The position numbers and the translations under genes were made by a program. A stretch of 64,000 nucleotides of DNA from an uncultured Rhodopila sp. (GTDB lineage: Bacteria; Pseudomonadota; Alphaproteobacteria; Acetobacterales; Acetobacteraceae): NCBI GenBank assembly GCA_903851415.1, contig CAINOE010000017.1, positions 17,137 to 81,136 on the forward strand, given 5' to 3'. The first letter of the stretch is position 1. Every line of letters starts with the position of its first letter. This document shows, in pieces, positions 56,796-64,000 of the stretch. Under the pieces are notes generated by a model. The model saw only the letters and a program-made list of their open reading frames with translations. It ran no database searches and was not told the DNA's origin.

Positions 56796-58202
56796 ATGAA
56801 CGTTATCAGTCAGAAACTGATGCGCGCCTGGATACGTCTGGGCCCGCGATTCCTGCCCTTCGCCGACGCCGCCACCCCGGAACTGCCGCTGTCGAGACTG
56901 CTGCGCCTGTCGCTTTTCCAGGTCTCCGTCGGCATGGCGCTGGTGCTGCTGATCGGCACGCTCAACCGGGTGATGATCGTCGAGCTTGGCGTGCCGGTCT
57001 CGCTGGTCGCGGTCATGATTTCATTGCCGCTGATTTTCGCGCCATTCCGCGCACTGATCGGGTTCCGGTCCGATATTCATGTCTCCGCGCTGGGCTGGCG
57101 GCGCGTCCCCTTCATCTGGAAGGGCACCATGGTGCAGTTCGGCGGGCTGGCGATCATGCCGTTCGCCCTTCTTGTGCTCTCCGGCGGCGGCAACGCCAGG
57201 AACTGGCCGCTGTGGATCGGCGATGTCGGCGCGGCGGTGGCATTCCTGCTGGTCGGAGCCGGGTTGCACACGGTGCAGACCGTTGGCCTCGCGCTGGCAA
57301 CCGATCTGGCGCCCGCCGAGTCGCGGCCGAAGGTCGTCGGCCTGATGTATGTGATGCTGCTGTTCGGCATGATCGCCAGCGCGCTGATTTTCGGCACCCT
57401 GCTGGTCGATTTCACTGCCGCACGGCTGATCCAGGTGATCCAGGGCTGCGCCATCGCCACGATCGTCCTGAACGTCGTCGCGCTGTGGAAGCAGGAAACC
57501 CGCCATACCGTGCAGAACCGGCCCAACCGCGTGGCGCCGACATTCCGCCAGGCCTGGGAGAGCTTCACCGAAAACAGCCGGGCGGTGCGCCGCCTCGTGG
57601 CCGTCGGCCTGGGCACCATGGCGTTCAGCATGGAGGACGTGCTGCTGGAGCCTTACGGCGGCCAGGTGCTGCACCTGACGGTCAGCTCCACCACCAAGCT
57701 GACGGCGACTTTGGCCGTAGGCGGCCTGTTCGGCTTCGCGCTCGCCTCTCGCGTGCTCAGCCGCGGCTTCGATCCGTTCCGCATGGCCACCTACGGCGCG
57801 CTGATCGGCATCCCGGCCTTCCTGGCGGTGATCATGGCGGCCCCCACCAGCTCGATCCTGCTGTTCGGCCTCGGCACCGCGCTGATCGGCTTCGGCGCCG
57901 GGCTGTTCGGGCACGGCACGCTGACCGCCACGATGCAGAACGCGACGGCGGAGCAGACCGGGTTGGCCCTCGGCGCCTGGGGCGCGGTGCAGGCCACCGC
58001 GGCGGGCGTTGCGGTGGCGCTGGGCGGCATTATCCGCGACGTGATCGCCGCGCTGGTGCCGAATTATCACCCGGAACAAGGTGTTGGCTACACCGCCGTC
58101 TACTCGCTGGAGGTGGTGCTGCTGGTTGCCACGCTGATCACTATGGCGCCCCTGCTGCGTCGCAACAGTCCGGCTCCGGCGGCTTCCCTTGCGCACTCGT
58201 AA
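56796..58202 (+). CDS. pucC: PucC/LhaA-type light-harvesting assembly protein (BCD family)
   Basis: The 468-residue protein has about 12 membrane segments and belongs to the BCD subgroup of the major facilitator family (PucC, LhaA, ORF428), needed for assembly of LH1 or LH2. RLSLFQVSVGMALVLLIGTL near residue 37, LNRVMIVELGVPVSLVAVMI near 56, FRALIGFRSDIHVSALGWRR near 83 and PFIWKGTMVQFGG are signature blocks. Position after pucBA favours PucC over LhaA. It may be expressed by read-through past the terminator. bchC lies 123 bases downstream with its own promoter. Confidence 0.92.
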   Translation: MNVISQKLMRAWIRLGPRFLPFADAATPELPLSRLLRLSLFQVSVGMALVLLIGTLNRVMIVELGVPVSLVAVMISLPLIFAPFRALIGFRSDIHVSALGWRRVPFIWKGTMVQFGGLAIMPFALLVLSGGGNARNWPLWIGDVGAAVAFLLVGAGLHTVQTVGLALATDLAPAESRPKVVGLMYVMLLFGMIASALIFGTLLVDFTAARLIQVIQGCAIATIVLNVVALWKQETRHTVQNRPNRVAPTFRQAWESFTENSRAVRRLVAVGLGTMAFSMEDVLLEPYGGQVLHLTVSSTTKLTATLAVGGLFGFALASRVLSRGFDPFRMATYGALIGIPAFLAVIMAAPTSSILLFGLGTALIGFGAGLFGHGTLTATMQNATAEQTGLALGAWGAVQATAAGVAVALGGIIRDVIAALVPNYHPEQGVGYTAVYSLEVVLLVATLITMAPLLRRNSPAPAASLAHS

Positions 58203-58233
58203 AGCGGCCATACGGAGGTGGGCTGTCGCCATG

Positions 58234-58277
58234 TGTAAATGCCGGTTGACAATCATGACAGTCAATTTAGGCTTACA
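58234..58277 (+). promoter_or_regulatory. Tandem PpsR/CrtJ boxes of the bchC promoter
   Basis: Exact TGT-AAATGCCGGTTG-ACA at 58234-58251 and AGT-CAATTTAGGCTT-ACA at 58260-58277 start 26 bp apart. TTGACA inside the first box (58246-58251) may be a -35 element, so the repressor would cover it directly. This promoter serves bchCXYZ and, by read-through, the puf genes. Confidence 0.87.
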
Positions 58278-58291
58278 CCTAACGGGAGAAA

Positions 58292-58312
58292 GCCCGACCG
58301 CAGCGGTCGGGC
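58292..58312 (+). promoter_or_regulatory. Leader hairpin directly before the bchC ribosome site
   Basis: GCCCGACCG (58292-58300) and CGGTCGGGC (58304-58312) pair perfectly around CAG. AGGAGG follows at once, eight bases before the ATG. The hairpin may keep the ribosome site single-stranded or control message decay. A weaker hairpin is at the matching place in the puc2 promoter copy. Confidence 0.65.
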
Positions 58313-58325
58313 AGGAGGTGCCGGG

Positions 58326-59261
58326 ATGGAAGCCTTAGCTGTCGTGCTGAATAGCCCCGAAAGCCTCTCGGTGCGCCGCATCGCCCTGACGCCCCCCGGC
58401 GACACGGACGTGGTGGTGGACATCGACTGGAGCGGGATCAGCACCGGCACCGAACGGCTTCTCTGGCAGGGGCGCATGCCCCCGTTCCCCGGCCTGGGCT
58501 ATCCGCTGGTTCCCGGGTACGAATCCGTCGGCCGCATCGTCGCCGCCGGCCCGGACCATCAGACCCGCATCGGCGACACCGTGTTCGTGCCCGGCGCCAC
58601 CTGCTACGTGGACGTTCGCGGCCTGTTCGGAGGGGCATCCTCCCGGGTCGTCATACCGGCCGCCAAGGCGGTGACGATCGATCCCGCTTTGGGCGATAAA
58701 GGCGTCCTGATCGCTCTCGCCGCGACCGCACAACATGCGATCGTGGGTCCCGTGCTCCCTGACCTGATCGTGGGCCATGGAGTCGTCGGGCGACTGGTAG
58801 CGCGGCTTGTGCTGGCGGCCGGCGGTGCCCCGCCGGTGGTATGGGAAACCAACCCCCAACGCACGGCCGGCGCCACCGGTTACGAGGTGAAGCGGCCGGA
58901 CGAGGACAGCCGCCGCGACTACCACTGCATTTGCGATGCGAGCGGCGATCCGAACCTGCTCGACACGCTGATCATGCGCCTCGCCCCCGGCGGCGAGATC
59001 GTCCTCGCCGGGTTCTACGCCGATCGGCTGTCGTTCGCGTTCCCGATGGCTTTCATCAAGCGGGCGAAGTTCCGGATCGCGGCGGAATGGCAGCCGGCTG
59101 ACCTGGAGACCGTGCGTGAGTTGATATCGAACGGAAAACTTTCTCTCGACGGACTGATTACACATCACATGAACGCCGATCAGGCGGATCAGGCTTATCG
59201 GACCGCTTTCGGCGACTCGACGTGCCTGAAAATGATTCTGGATTGGAGGACTCATTCATGA
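58326..59261 (+). CDS. bchC: Bacteriochlorophyllide 3-hydroxyethyl dehydrogenase
   Basis: The 311-residue protein oxidises the 3-hydroxyethyl group of the bacteriochlorophyllide precursor to the 3-acetyl group. It has the zinc-less alcohol dehydrogenase layout: [20 protein letters not shown] near residue 40 and [20 protein letters not shown] follow the N-terminal barrel, and a nucleotide fold starts near residue 140 ([20 protein letters not shown]). Start ATG at 58326 follows AGGAGG. Its stop overlaps bchX by ATGA. Confidence 0.95.
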   Translation: MEALAVVLNSPESLSVRRIALTPPGDTDVVVDIDWSGISTGTERLLWQGRMPPFPGLGYPLVPGYESVGRIVAAGPDHQTRIGDTVFVPGATCYVDVRGLFGGASSRVVIPAAKAVTIDPALGDKGVLIALAATAQHAIVGPVLPDLIVGHGVVGRLVARLVLAAGGAPPVVWETNPQRTAGATGYEVKRPDEDSRRDYHCICDASGDPNLLDTLIMRLAPGGEIVLAGFYADRLSFAFPMAFIKRAKFRIAAEWQPADLETVRELISNGKLSLDGLITHHMNADQADQAYRTAFGDSTCLKMILDWRTHS

Positions 59262-60250
59262 ACGCACCATTTGACGCCGCCGCTGCTCAGCTTCGCGCCG
59301 AGGCCGCGATCGAACCCGATGCGGTTTCGACCGGCCCGGTGAAGAAAGAAACCCAGATCATCGCCATTTACGGCAAGGGCGGCATCGGCAAGAGTTTTAC
59401 GCTCGCGAACCTGTCCTACATGATGGCGCAGCAGGGCAAGCGCGTGCTGCTGATTGGCTGCGATCCGAAAAGCGACACGACGTCACTGCTGTTCGGCGGC
59501 CGGAGCTGCCCGACGATTATCGAGACCTCCTCCAAGAAAAAAGCCGCCGGTGAGGCGGTCAAGATCGGCGATGTCTGCTTCAAGCGCGACGGCGTGTTCG
59601 CGATGGAACTGGGCGGCCCGGAAGTCGGCCGCGGCTGCGGCGGACGCGGCATCATCCATGGTTTCGAATTGCTGGAGAAACTCGGCTTCCACGAGTGGGG
59701 CTTCGACTACGTGCTGCTGGACTTCCTCGGCGACGTTGTTTGCGGCGGGTTCGGCCTGCCGATCGCCCGGGACATGTGCCAGAAGGTGATTGTCGTTGGG
59801 TCGAATGATCTGCAGTCGCTCTATGTGGCCAACAATGTCTGCTCGGCGGTTGATTACTTCCGCAAACTGGGCGGCAATGTCGGCGTGGCCGGCATGGTCA
59901 TCAACAAGGACGACGGCACCGGCGAGGCTCAGGCTTTCGCCGCCGCCGCCGGCATCCCCGTCCTGTCGGCGATTCCGGCCGACGACGATATCCGCCGCAA
60001 GAGCGCCAATTACGAGATCATCGGCAAGCCGGGTGGCCAGTGGGCATCCGTGTTTGAACAGCTTGCCGAGCAGGTCGCGCTGGCGCCGCCGGTGCGTCCG
60101 AACCCGCTGACGCACGACAAGCTGCTGGGCCTGTTCGCCGGCGACGCGGTTGGCCGCGATGTGGTGCTCGACCCGGCGACGCTGGAAGACATGTGCGCCG
60201 CCACGCTGCTCGAAAAGCCGTCCCTCGAAGTGATCTACGAAGGATCGTGA
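59258..60250 (+). CDS. bchX: Chlorophyllide a reductase, iron protein
   Basis: The 330-residue protein is the NifH-like ATP-dependent reductase of chlorophyllide a reductase, which saturates ring [21 protein letters not shown] holds the P-loop (residues 39-46); [17 protein letters not shown] follows. The 4Fe-4S cysteines of the dimer interface are in [13 protein letters not shown] and [14 protein letters not shown]. Length is typical. It is coupled to bchC by ATGA and followed by bchY with a single base between. Confidence 0.97.
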   Translation: MNAPFDAAAAQLRAEAAIEPDAVSTGPVKKETQIIAIYGKGGIGKSFTLANLSYMMAQQGKRVLLIGCDPKSDTTSLLFGGRSCPTIIETSSKKKAAGEAVKIGDVCFKRDGVFAMELGGPEVGRGCGGRGIIHGFELLEKLGFHEWGFDYVLLDFLGDVVCGGFGLPIARDMCQKVIVVGSNDLQSLYVANNVCSAVDYFRKLGGNVGVAGMVINKDDGTGEAQAFAAAAGIPVLSAIPADDDIRRKSANYEIIGKPGGQWASVFEQLAEQVALAPPVRPNPLTHDKLLGLFAGDAVGRDVVLDPATLEDMCAATLLEKPSLEVIYEGS

Positions 60251-60251
60251 G

Positions 60252-61751
60252 ATGGACGGGTCGATCATTCCTCCCGAGACCGGATCAGGCTGTCACGGCG
60301 GCCGGGAAACGTTGATTGAAGCGGCACGCGCCGCGGGCAAGAGCGAGTCGCTTGATCAGTTGATGAAAGACTATCCGCGCGGTCCGCACGATCAGCCGCA
60401 GTCGATGTGCCCGGCCTTCGGGTCCTTGCGAGTCGGCCTGCGCATGCGGCGGACGGCGACCATCCTGTCCGGGTCCGCGTGCTGCGTTTACGGGCTCACG
60501 TTCACGTCGCATTTTTATGGGGCGAAACGGACTGTCGGCTATGTGCCGTTCAACTCCGAAACGCTGGTGCGCGGGCAGCTTTACGAGGACATCCGCAACG
60601 CAGTCTACGAAACCGCGAAGCCGGCGGATTACGACTGCGTCGTCGTGATCAATTTGTGCGTGCCGACCGCTTCGGGCGTGCCGCTCGATCGGCTCCCGAA
60701 AGTCATCGACGGCGTGCGGGTTATCGGCATCGACGTTCCCGGCTTTGGCGTGCCGACTCACGCCGAGGCGAAGGACGTGCTGGCCGGCGCGATGCTGCGT
60801 TACGCGCGGCTGGAAGCCGAGGCCGGCCCGGTGCTGCGTCCGCGGACCCAAGCCGAACTGCCCACAGTAACGTTGATCGGCGAATTGTTCCCGGTCGATC
60901 CGGTCGGAGTCGGCGCGATGCTGGCCCCGATGGGGTTGGCGGTCGGGCCGCAAGTGCCGTCACGCGAATGGCGCGACCTGTATGGCGCGCTGGATTGCGC
61001 GGCTGTCGGCGCGGTTCATCCGTTCTACACCGCATCGATCCGCGAAATGGTGGCCGCCGGCCGCCCGATCGTCGGCTCCGGTCCGGTGGGAGTCGATGGA
61101 ACCGACGCCTGGCTGTCCGCCATCGGCAAGGCGGCGAACGTGGCGGCCGACAAGATCGACGCCTCGCGCGCGAAATTCCTGCCGGCTATTCGCGCCGCGT
61201 TGGATGCCGCGCCGATTTCCGCACGCATTACCGTTTCCGGCTATGAAGGCTCGGAATTGCTGGTCGCCCGGCTGCTGATGGAAGCGGGTGCGACTGTCCC
61301 GTATGTCGGCACCGCCTGCCCGAAGACGGAATGGAGCGATCCGGACCGCATCTGGCTGGAAGCGCATGGCACGCATGTCCAATACCGCGCCTCGCTTGAC
61401 CAGGACGTCGCGGCGATGAAGGACGTGAAACCGGACCTCGCGCTGGGCACCACGCCTTTGGTGCAGGAAGCGAAGTCGCTCGGCATTCCCGCGCTTTACT
61501 TCACCAACATGGTGTCCGCCCGTCCACTGTTCGGACCCGCGGGCGCCGGTGCGCTCGCGGCGATCGTTGCTGCCCAGACCAAGGGTCGCGAGCGCTTCGG
61601 CCGCATGGTCAGCTTCTTCGACGGAGTCGGAAAGGGCGAAACTGCCGGCTACGGCTGGAAGGAAATCCCGAAGGACCCGCCGGGTTCCAAGGAACGCTAC
61701 AGAAAAGCCCGCGAGGCGAAAGCCAAGGCCACGTCAGCGGTGGGGACCTGA
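60252..61751 (+). CDS. bchY: Chlorophyllide a reductase subunit Y
   Basis: The 499-residue protein is the NifD-like half of the catalytic component of chlorophyllide a reductase. SMCPAFGSLRVGLRMRRTAT near residue 51 and GSACCVYGLTFTSHFYGAKR near residue 74 hold cluster-ligand cysteines. VIGIDVPGFGVPTHAEAKDV near 157 and VTLIGELFPVDPVGVG near 210 are family blocks. It works with BchX and BchZ. The C-terminal tail is rich in lysine. Confidence 0.97.
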   Translation: MDGSIIPPETGSGCHGGRETLIEAARAAGKSESLDQLMKDYPRGPHDQPQSMCPAFGSLRVGLRMRRTATILSGSACCVYGLTFTSHFYGAKRTVGYVPFNSETLVRGQLYEDIRNAVYETAKPADYDCVVVINLCVPTASGVPLDRLPKVIDGVRVIGIDVPGFGVPTHAEAKDVLAGAMLRYARLEAEAGPVLRPRTQAELPTVTLIGELFPVDPVGVGAMLAPMGLAVGPQVPSREWRDLYGALDCAAVGAVHPFYTASIREMVAAGRPIVGSGPVGVDGTDAWLSAIGKAANVAADKIDASRAKFLPAIRAALDAAPISARITVSGYEGSELLVARLLMEAGATVPYVGTACPKTEWSDPDRIWLEAHGTHVQYRASLDQDVAAMKDVKPDLALGTTPLVQEAKSLGIPALYFTNMVSARPLFGPAGAGALAAIVAAQTKGRERFGRMVSFFDGVGKGETAGYGWKEIPKDPPGSKERYRKAREAKAKATSAVGT

Positions 61752-61754
61752 GAC

Positions 61755-63203
61755 ATGCTCGTACTTGATCATGACAGGGCCGGCGGATACTGGGGTGCAG
61801 TCTACGCCTTTACCGCGATCCGCGGTCTGCGCGTGGTGATCGACGGTCCGGTGGGTTGCGAGAACCTGCCGGTGACCGCGGTGCTGCACTATACTGATGC
61901 ATTGCCGCCGCATGAATTGCCGGTGGTCGTTACCGGGCTGTCGGAAGAAGAGTTGTCGCGCAACGGCACGGAAGCATCCATGCGCCGCGCCGCCGCAACG
62001 CAGGATCCCGACATGCCCGCCGTCGTCGTCACCGGCAGTATCGCAGAAATGATCGGCGGTGGCGTCACACCCGAGGGATCGAATCTTCTGCGGTTCATTC
62101 CCCGCACGATCGACGAAGACCAGTGGCAGGCCGCCGATCGGGCGATCAACTGGCTGTGGACCGAGTTTGGGGCGAAACGCTCGAAGCCGAAGCCCCGCGC
62201 ACCGCGCGCGGAAGGCCAGAAGCCGCGCGTCAACATCATCGGCCCGATATACGGCACCTTCAACATGCCGTCGGATCTGGCGGAAATCCGCCGCCTGGTC
62301 GAGGGCATCGGCTGCGAAATCAACCTGATCTTCCCGCTGGGTTCGCATATCGACGACATCCCGCGGCTGCCGGACGCGGACGTGAATGTCTGCATGTATC
62401 GCGAGTTCGGCCGCAAGCTGTGCGAAGAGCTGGACCGGCCATACCTGCAGGCGCCCATAGGCCTGTTCGCGACGACGAATTTCCTGCGCAAGCTGGGCGA
62501 ACTGACGGGAATCGATCCCGAACCGTTCATCGAAAAGGAAAAACATACGACCATCAAGCCGCTCTGGGATCTGTGGCGCAGCGTGACGCAGGATTTCTTT
62601 GCCACGGCATCGTTTGCCGTCGTGGCGACGGATACCTACGCGCGCGGCCTTCGCCGGTTCCTGGAAGACGAAATGGGGATTCCGTGCACCTTTGCCGTCT
62701 CCCGCTGTGCCGGCGTGAAGCCTGACAACGCTGCCGTGCGCGAATTGGTGCGGACAAAGACGCCTCTCGTCATGTTTGGCTCGTACAACGAGAGAATGTA
62801 TATAGCGGAAATCGGAAATCGTAGTATGTATATTCCGTCATCTTTCCCCGGCGCCATCATAAGGCGCGCAACAGGTACACCTTTCATGGGTTATGCGGGC
62901 GCAACCTATGTCATTCAGGAATACTGCAACGCTCTGTTTGACGCGCTGTTCAACATATTGCCGCTCGGCACGGACTTGGATAAGGTTGAGGCGACCCCGG
63001 CGCGGCTTTCCGCAAGCTGCCCGTGGGATGAAGACGCTCAACAAGTTTTCGACGAATACCTGGAGACCGAACCGTTTCTGGTCCGGATTTCAGCGGCCAA
63101 GCGCTTGCGCGACCGCATCGAGCGGAACGTGCATCAGGCCGGTGAAGACCGCGTCACCATTGATCGGGTCACGCAGGCACTGGCCGAAAGGCAGTTCGCA
63201 TGA
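61755..63203 (+). CDS. bchZ: Chlorophyllide a reductase subunit Z
   Basis: The 482-residue protein is the NifK-like subunit paired with Bch[21 protein letters not shown] starts at residue 7, and [20 protein letters not shown] near residue 28 holds a cluster cysteine. [20 protein letters not shown] near 190 and the C-terminal [20 protein letters not shown] are typical. The stop precedes pufB by 138 bases with no pufQ gene in between, unlike Rhodobacter. Confidence 0.97.
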   Translation: MLVLDHDRAGGYWGAVYAFTAIRGLRVVIDGPVGCENLPVTAVLHYTDALPPHELPVVVTGLSEEELSRNGTEASMRRAAATQDPDMPAVVVTGSIAEMIGGGVTPEGSNLLRFIPRTIDEDQWQAADRAINWLWTEFGAKRSKPKPRAPRAEGQKPRVNIIGPIYGTFNMPSDLAEIRRLVEGIGCEINLIFPLGSHIDDIPRLPDADVNVCMYREFGRKLCEELDRPYLQAPIGLFATTNFLRKLGELTGIDPEPFIEKEKHTTIKPLWDLWRSVTQDFFATASFAVVATDTYARGLRRFLEDEMGIPCTFAVSRCAGVKPDNAAVRELVRTKTPLVMFGSYNERMYIAEIGNRSMYIPSSFPGAIIRRATGTPFMGYAGATYVIQEYCNALFDALFNILPLGTDLDKVEATPARLSASCPWDEDAQQVFDEYLETEPFLVRISAAKRLRDRIERNVHQAGEDRVTIDRVTQALAERQFA

Positions 63204-63341
63204 CCCGACGGTTGCCGCTCCATACACTAATTCCGCCGGGGCACCGCGCGGGATGGGCACCGTGGCCCGCTTCCCACGGCAATCCCAGTCGCGCGGGATG
63301 GGCGCGACAAAGGCCGACAGGCCGTTTCGGAGAGTAACCTT

Positions 63342-63572
63342 ATGGCTATTACCCCAGGAGGACCCTCGGTAACAGGGTTGACGGAGGCAGAAGCTAAGGA
63401 GTTCCACGGGATCTTCATCACCAGCTTCATCGTCTTCACGGTTATCGCTATCGTTGCGCATCTGCTGGCTTGGCAGTGGCGTCCCTGGCTGCCCAGCGTG
63501 AACGGCTATACCACTTCGTGGTTGAATGATGCCGGCACGATGGTGGCCCACACCATTTCGCAGCTCGTCTAG
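63342..63572 (+). CDS. pufB: LH1 antenna beta polypeptide with C-terminal extension
   Basis: The 76-residue protein is the core-antenna beta chain. [20 protein letters not shown] starts at residue 12, His40 in [16 protein letters not shown] binds bacteriochlorophyll, and Trp44, Trp46 and Trp49 are typical of LH1. LH1 beta chains usually end close to the WRPWL motif; here 26 more residues follow ([20 protein letters not shown] and on). The tail would lie on the periplasmic side and is rich in Thr and Ser. GGAG lies upstream of the ATG. Confidence 0.95.
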   Translation: MAITPGGPSVTGLTEAEAKEFHGIFITSFIVFTVIAIVAHLLAWQWRPWLPSVNGYTTSWLNDAGTMVAHTISQLV

Positions 63573-63584
63573 GAGGAAGCGAAC

Positions 63585-63767
63585 ATGTGGAGAATTTGGC
63601 TGCTATTCGATCCGAGGCGCATTCTTGTCGCCCTGGGCGTATTCCTGTTCGTGCTGGCTCTGCTGATCCACTTCATTCTGCTCAGCACCGATCGGTTCAA
63701 CTGGCTCGACGGGTCGCATCACCCGGTCGCGGCGCAGAACGCTCCTCTGCCGGCAACCGTGAAGTAG
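63585..63767 (+). CDS. pufA: LH1 antenna alpha polypeptide
   Basis: The 60-residue alpha chain of LH1. [20 protein letters not shown] is the classic start, His29 in [10 protein letters not shown] binds bacteriochlorophyll, and NWLDG follows with Trp40. It follows pufB by 12 bases, with AGGAGG before the start. Together with PufB it forms the ring around the reaction centre. Confidence 0.97.
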   Translation: MWRIWLLFDPRRILVALGVFLFVLALLIHFILLSTDRFNWLDGSHHPVAAQNAPLPATVK

Positions 63768-63786
63768 TACTGCCTCAACGGGGTAG

Positions 63787-63816
63787 CGGACGGGGCTTCG
63801 ACTAAGGCCTCGTCCG
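63787..63816 (+). promoter_or_regulatory. Intercistronic hairpin between pufBA and pufL
   Basis: CGGACGGGGC (63787-63796) and GCCTCGTCCG (63807-63816) pair over 10 positions, one of them G-U, around a 10-base loop. In Rhodobacter such hairpins protect the pufBA segment from 3' decay and so raise LH1 over reaction-centre synthesis. The same job is likely here. Confidence 0.78.
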
Positions 63817-63872
63817 GTATTCCTCTCTGTCCTTGCGTATGACGGCCTGAAGGTCGACGGGAGAACCTGGCG

Positions 63873-64000
63873 ATGGCTATGCTCAGTTTTGAACCCAAAT
63901 ACCGGACCCGCGGAGGGACCCTGATCGGCGGCGACCTGTTCGACTTTTGGGTGGGGCCGCTCTGGGTTGGGTTTTTTGGGGTAACGACGCTTTTCTGTGC
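63873..64000 (+). CDS. pufL: Reaction centre L subunit (N-terminal part)
   Basis: The 42 visible residues begin [20 protein letters not shown], followed by [17 protein letters not shown], which is the standard N-terminus of the photosynthetic reaction centre L chain up to the start of its first membrane helix. GGGAG lies about eight bases before ATG 63873. The gene runs off the right edge of the window. Confidence 0.97.
   Translation, partial: MAMLSFEPKYRTRGGTLIGGDLFDFWVGPLWVGFFGVTTLFC

Overview
The window comes from a GC-rich purple phototrophic alphaproteobacterium that makes bacteriochlorophyll a. It ends inside a photosynthesis gene cluster (crtCDEF, pucBA twice, a pucC-type gene, bchCXYZ, pufBA and the start of pufL). 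The puc genes inside the cluster, the glycogen operon, the imuAB pair and the overall gene style suggest Acetobacteraceae, possibly a Rhodopila relative. That placement is inference; no rRNA gene is present, and I recognised no tRNA gene. Genes are dense, many neighbours overlap by the four bases ATGA, and intergenic spaces carry a recurring palindrome built on the core CATGGCCCGG/CCGGGCCATG.

Layout. 1-4673 (minus): a glycosyltransferase, acyl-CoA dehydrogenase-like protein, PIG-L deacetylase, methyltransferase and second glycosyltransferase, probably for a modified glycan or glycolipid. 4798-8942 (plus): ferredoxin-NADP reductase and a bacteriophytochrome with GGDEF and EAL domains. 9113-10797 (minus): a GluRS paralogue with a degenerate KMSKR loop, and a small protein. 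11484-21096 (minus): glycogen metabolism (glgP, glgC, glgA, fused glgX-malQ) with no glgB. 21271-26479: zinc-ribbon protein, ftsE, ftsX, a YdcF-type protein, an acyltransferase, a DUF2125 protein and an ACT-like protein. 26467-29902: endonuclease III, an N-formylglutamate amidohydrolase-family protein, a three-gene nitrile hydratase/thiocyanate hydrolase with split beta subunit, a YefM-like remnant and glutathione peroxidase.

30178-40666 holds a large Ig-repeat protein with a possible Cys-His peptidase domain, an acyltransferase 3, a 1152-residue Nfn-like flavoprotein fusion and a hybrid histidine kinase. 41034-43721 holds imuA and imuB under a LexA-type box; imuB carries a 215-bp palindromic MITE-like element inserted in frame. 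43881-49366 holds a CoA-transferase, a proline-rich secreted protein, an ABC exporter, a TPR protein and rpsD with a structured leader.

49546-64000 is the photosynthesis cluster. CrtE and CrtF (plus) diverge from CrtD and CrtC (minus). Two nearly identical LH2 operons and a pucC-type gene lie between crtF and bchC, splitting the usual crtEF-bchCXYZ-puf superoperon. Promoters of crtD/crtE, puc1, puc2 and bchC carry TGT-N12-ACA (PpsR/CrtJ-type) boxes, three of them in tandem at exactly 26 bp spacing. The puc2 promoter is a copy of the bchC promoter and still carries the first codons of bchC. crtC appears to start with AUA, overlapping the crtD stop. Function calls rest on reading motifs by eye; no database search was possible.
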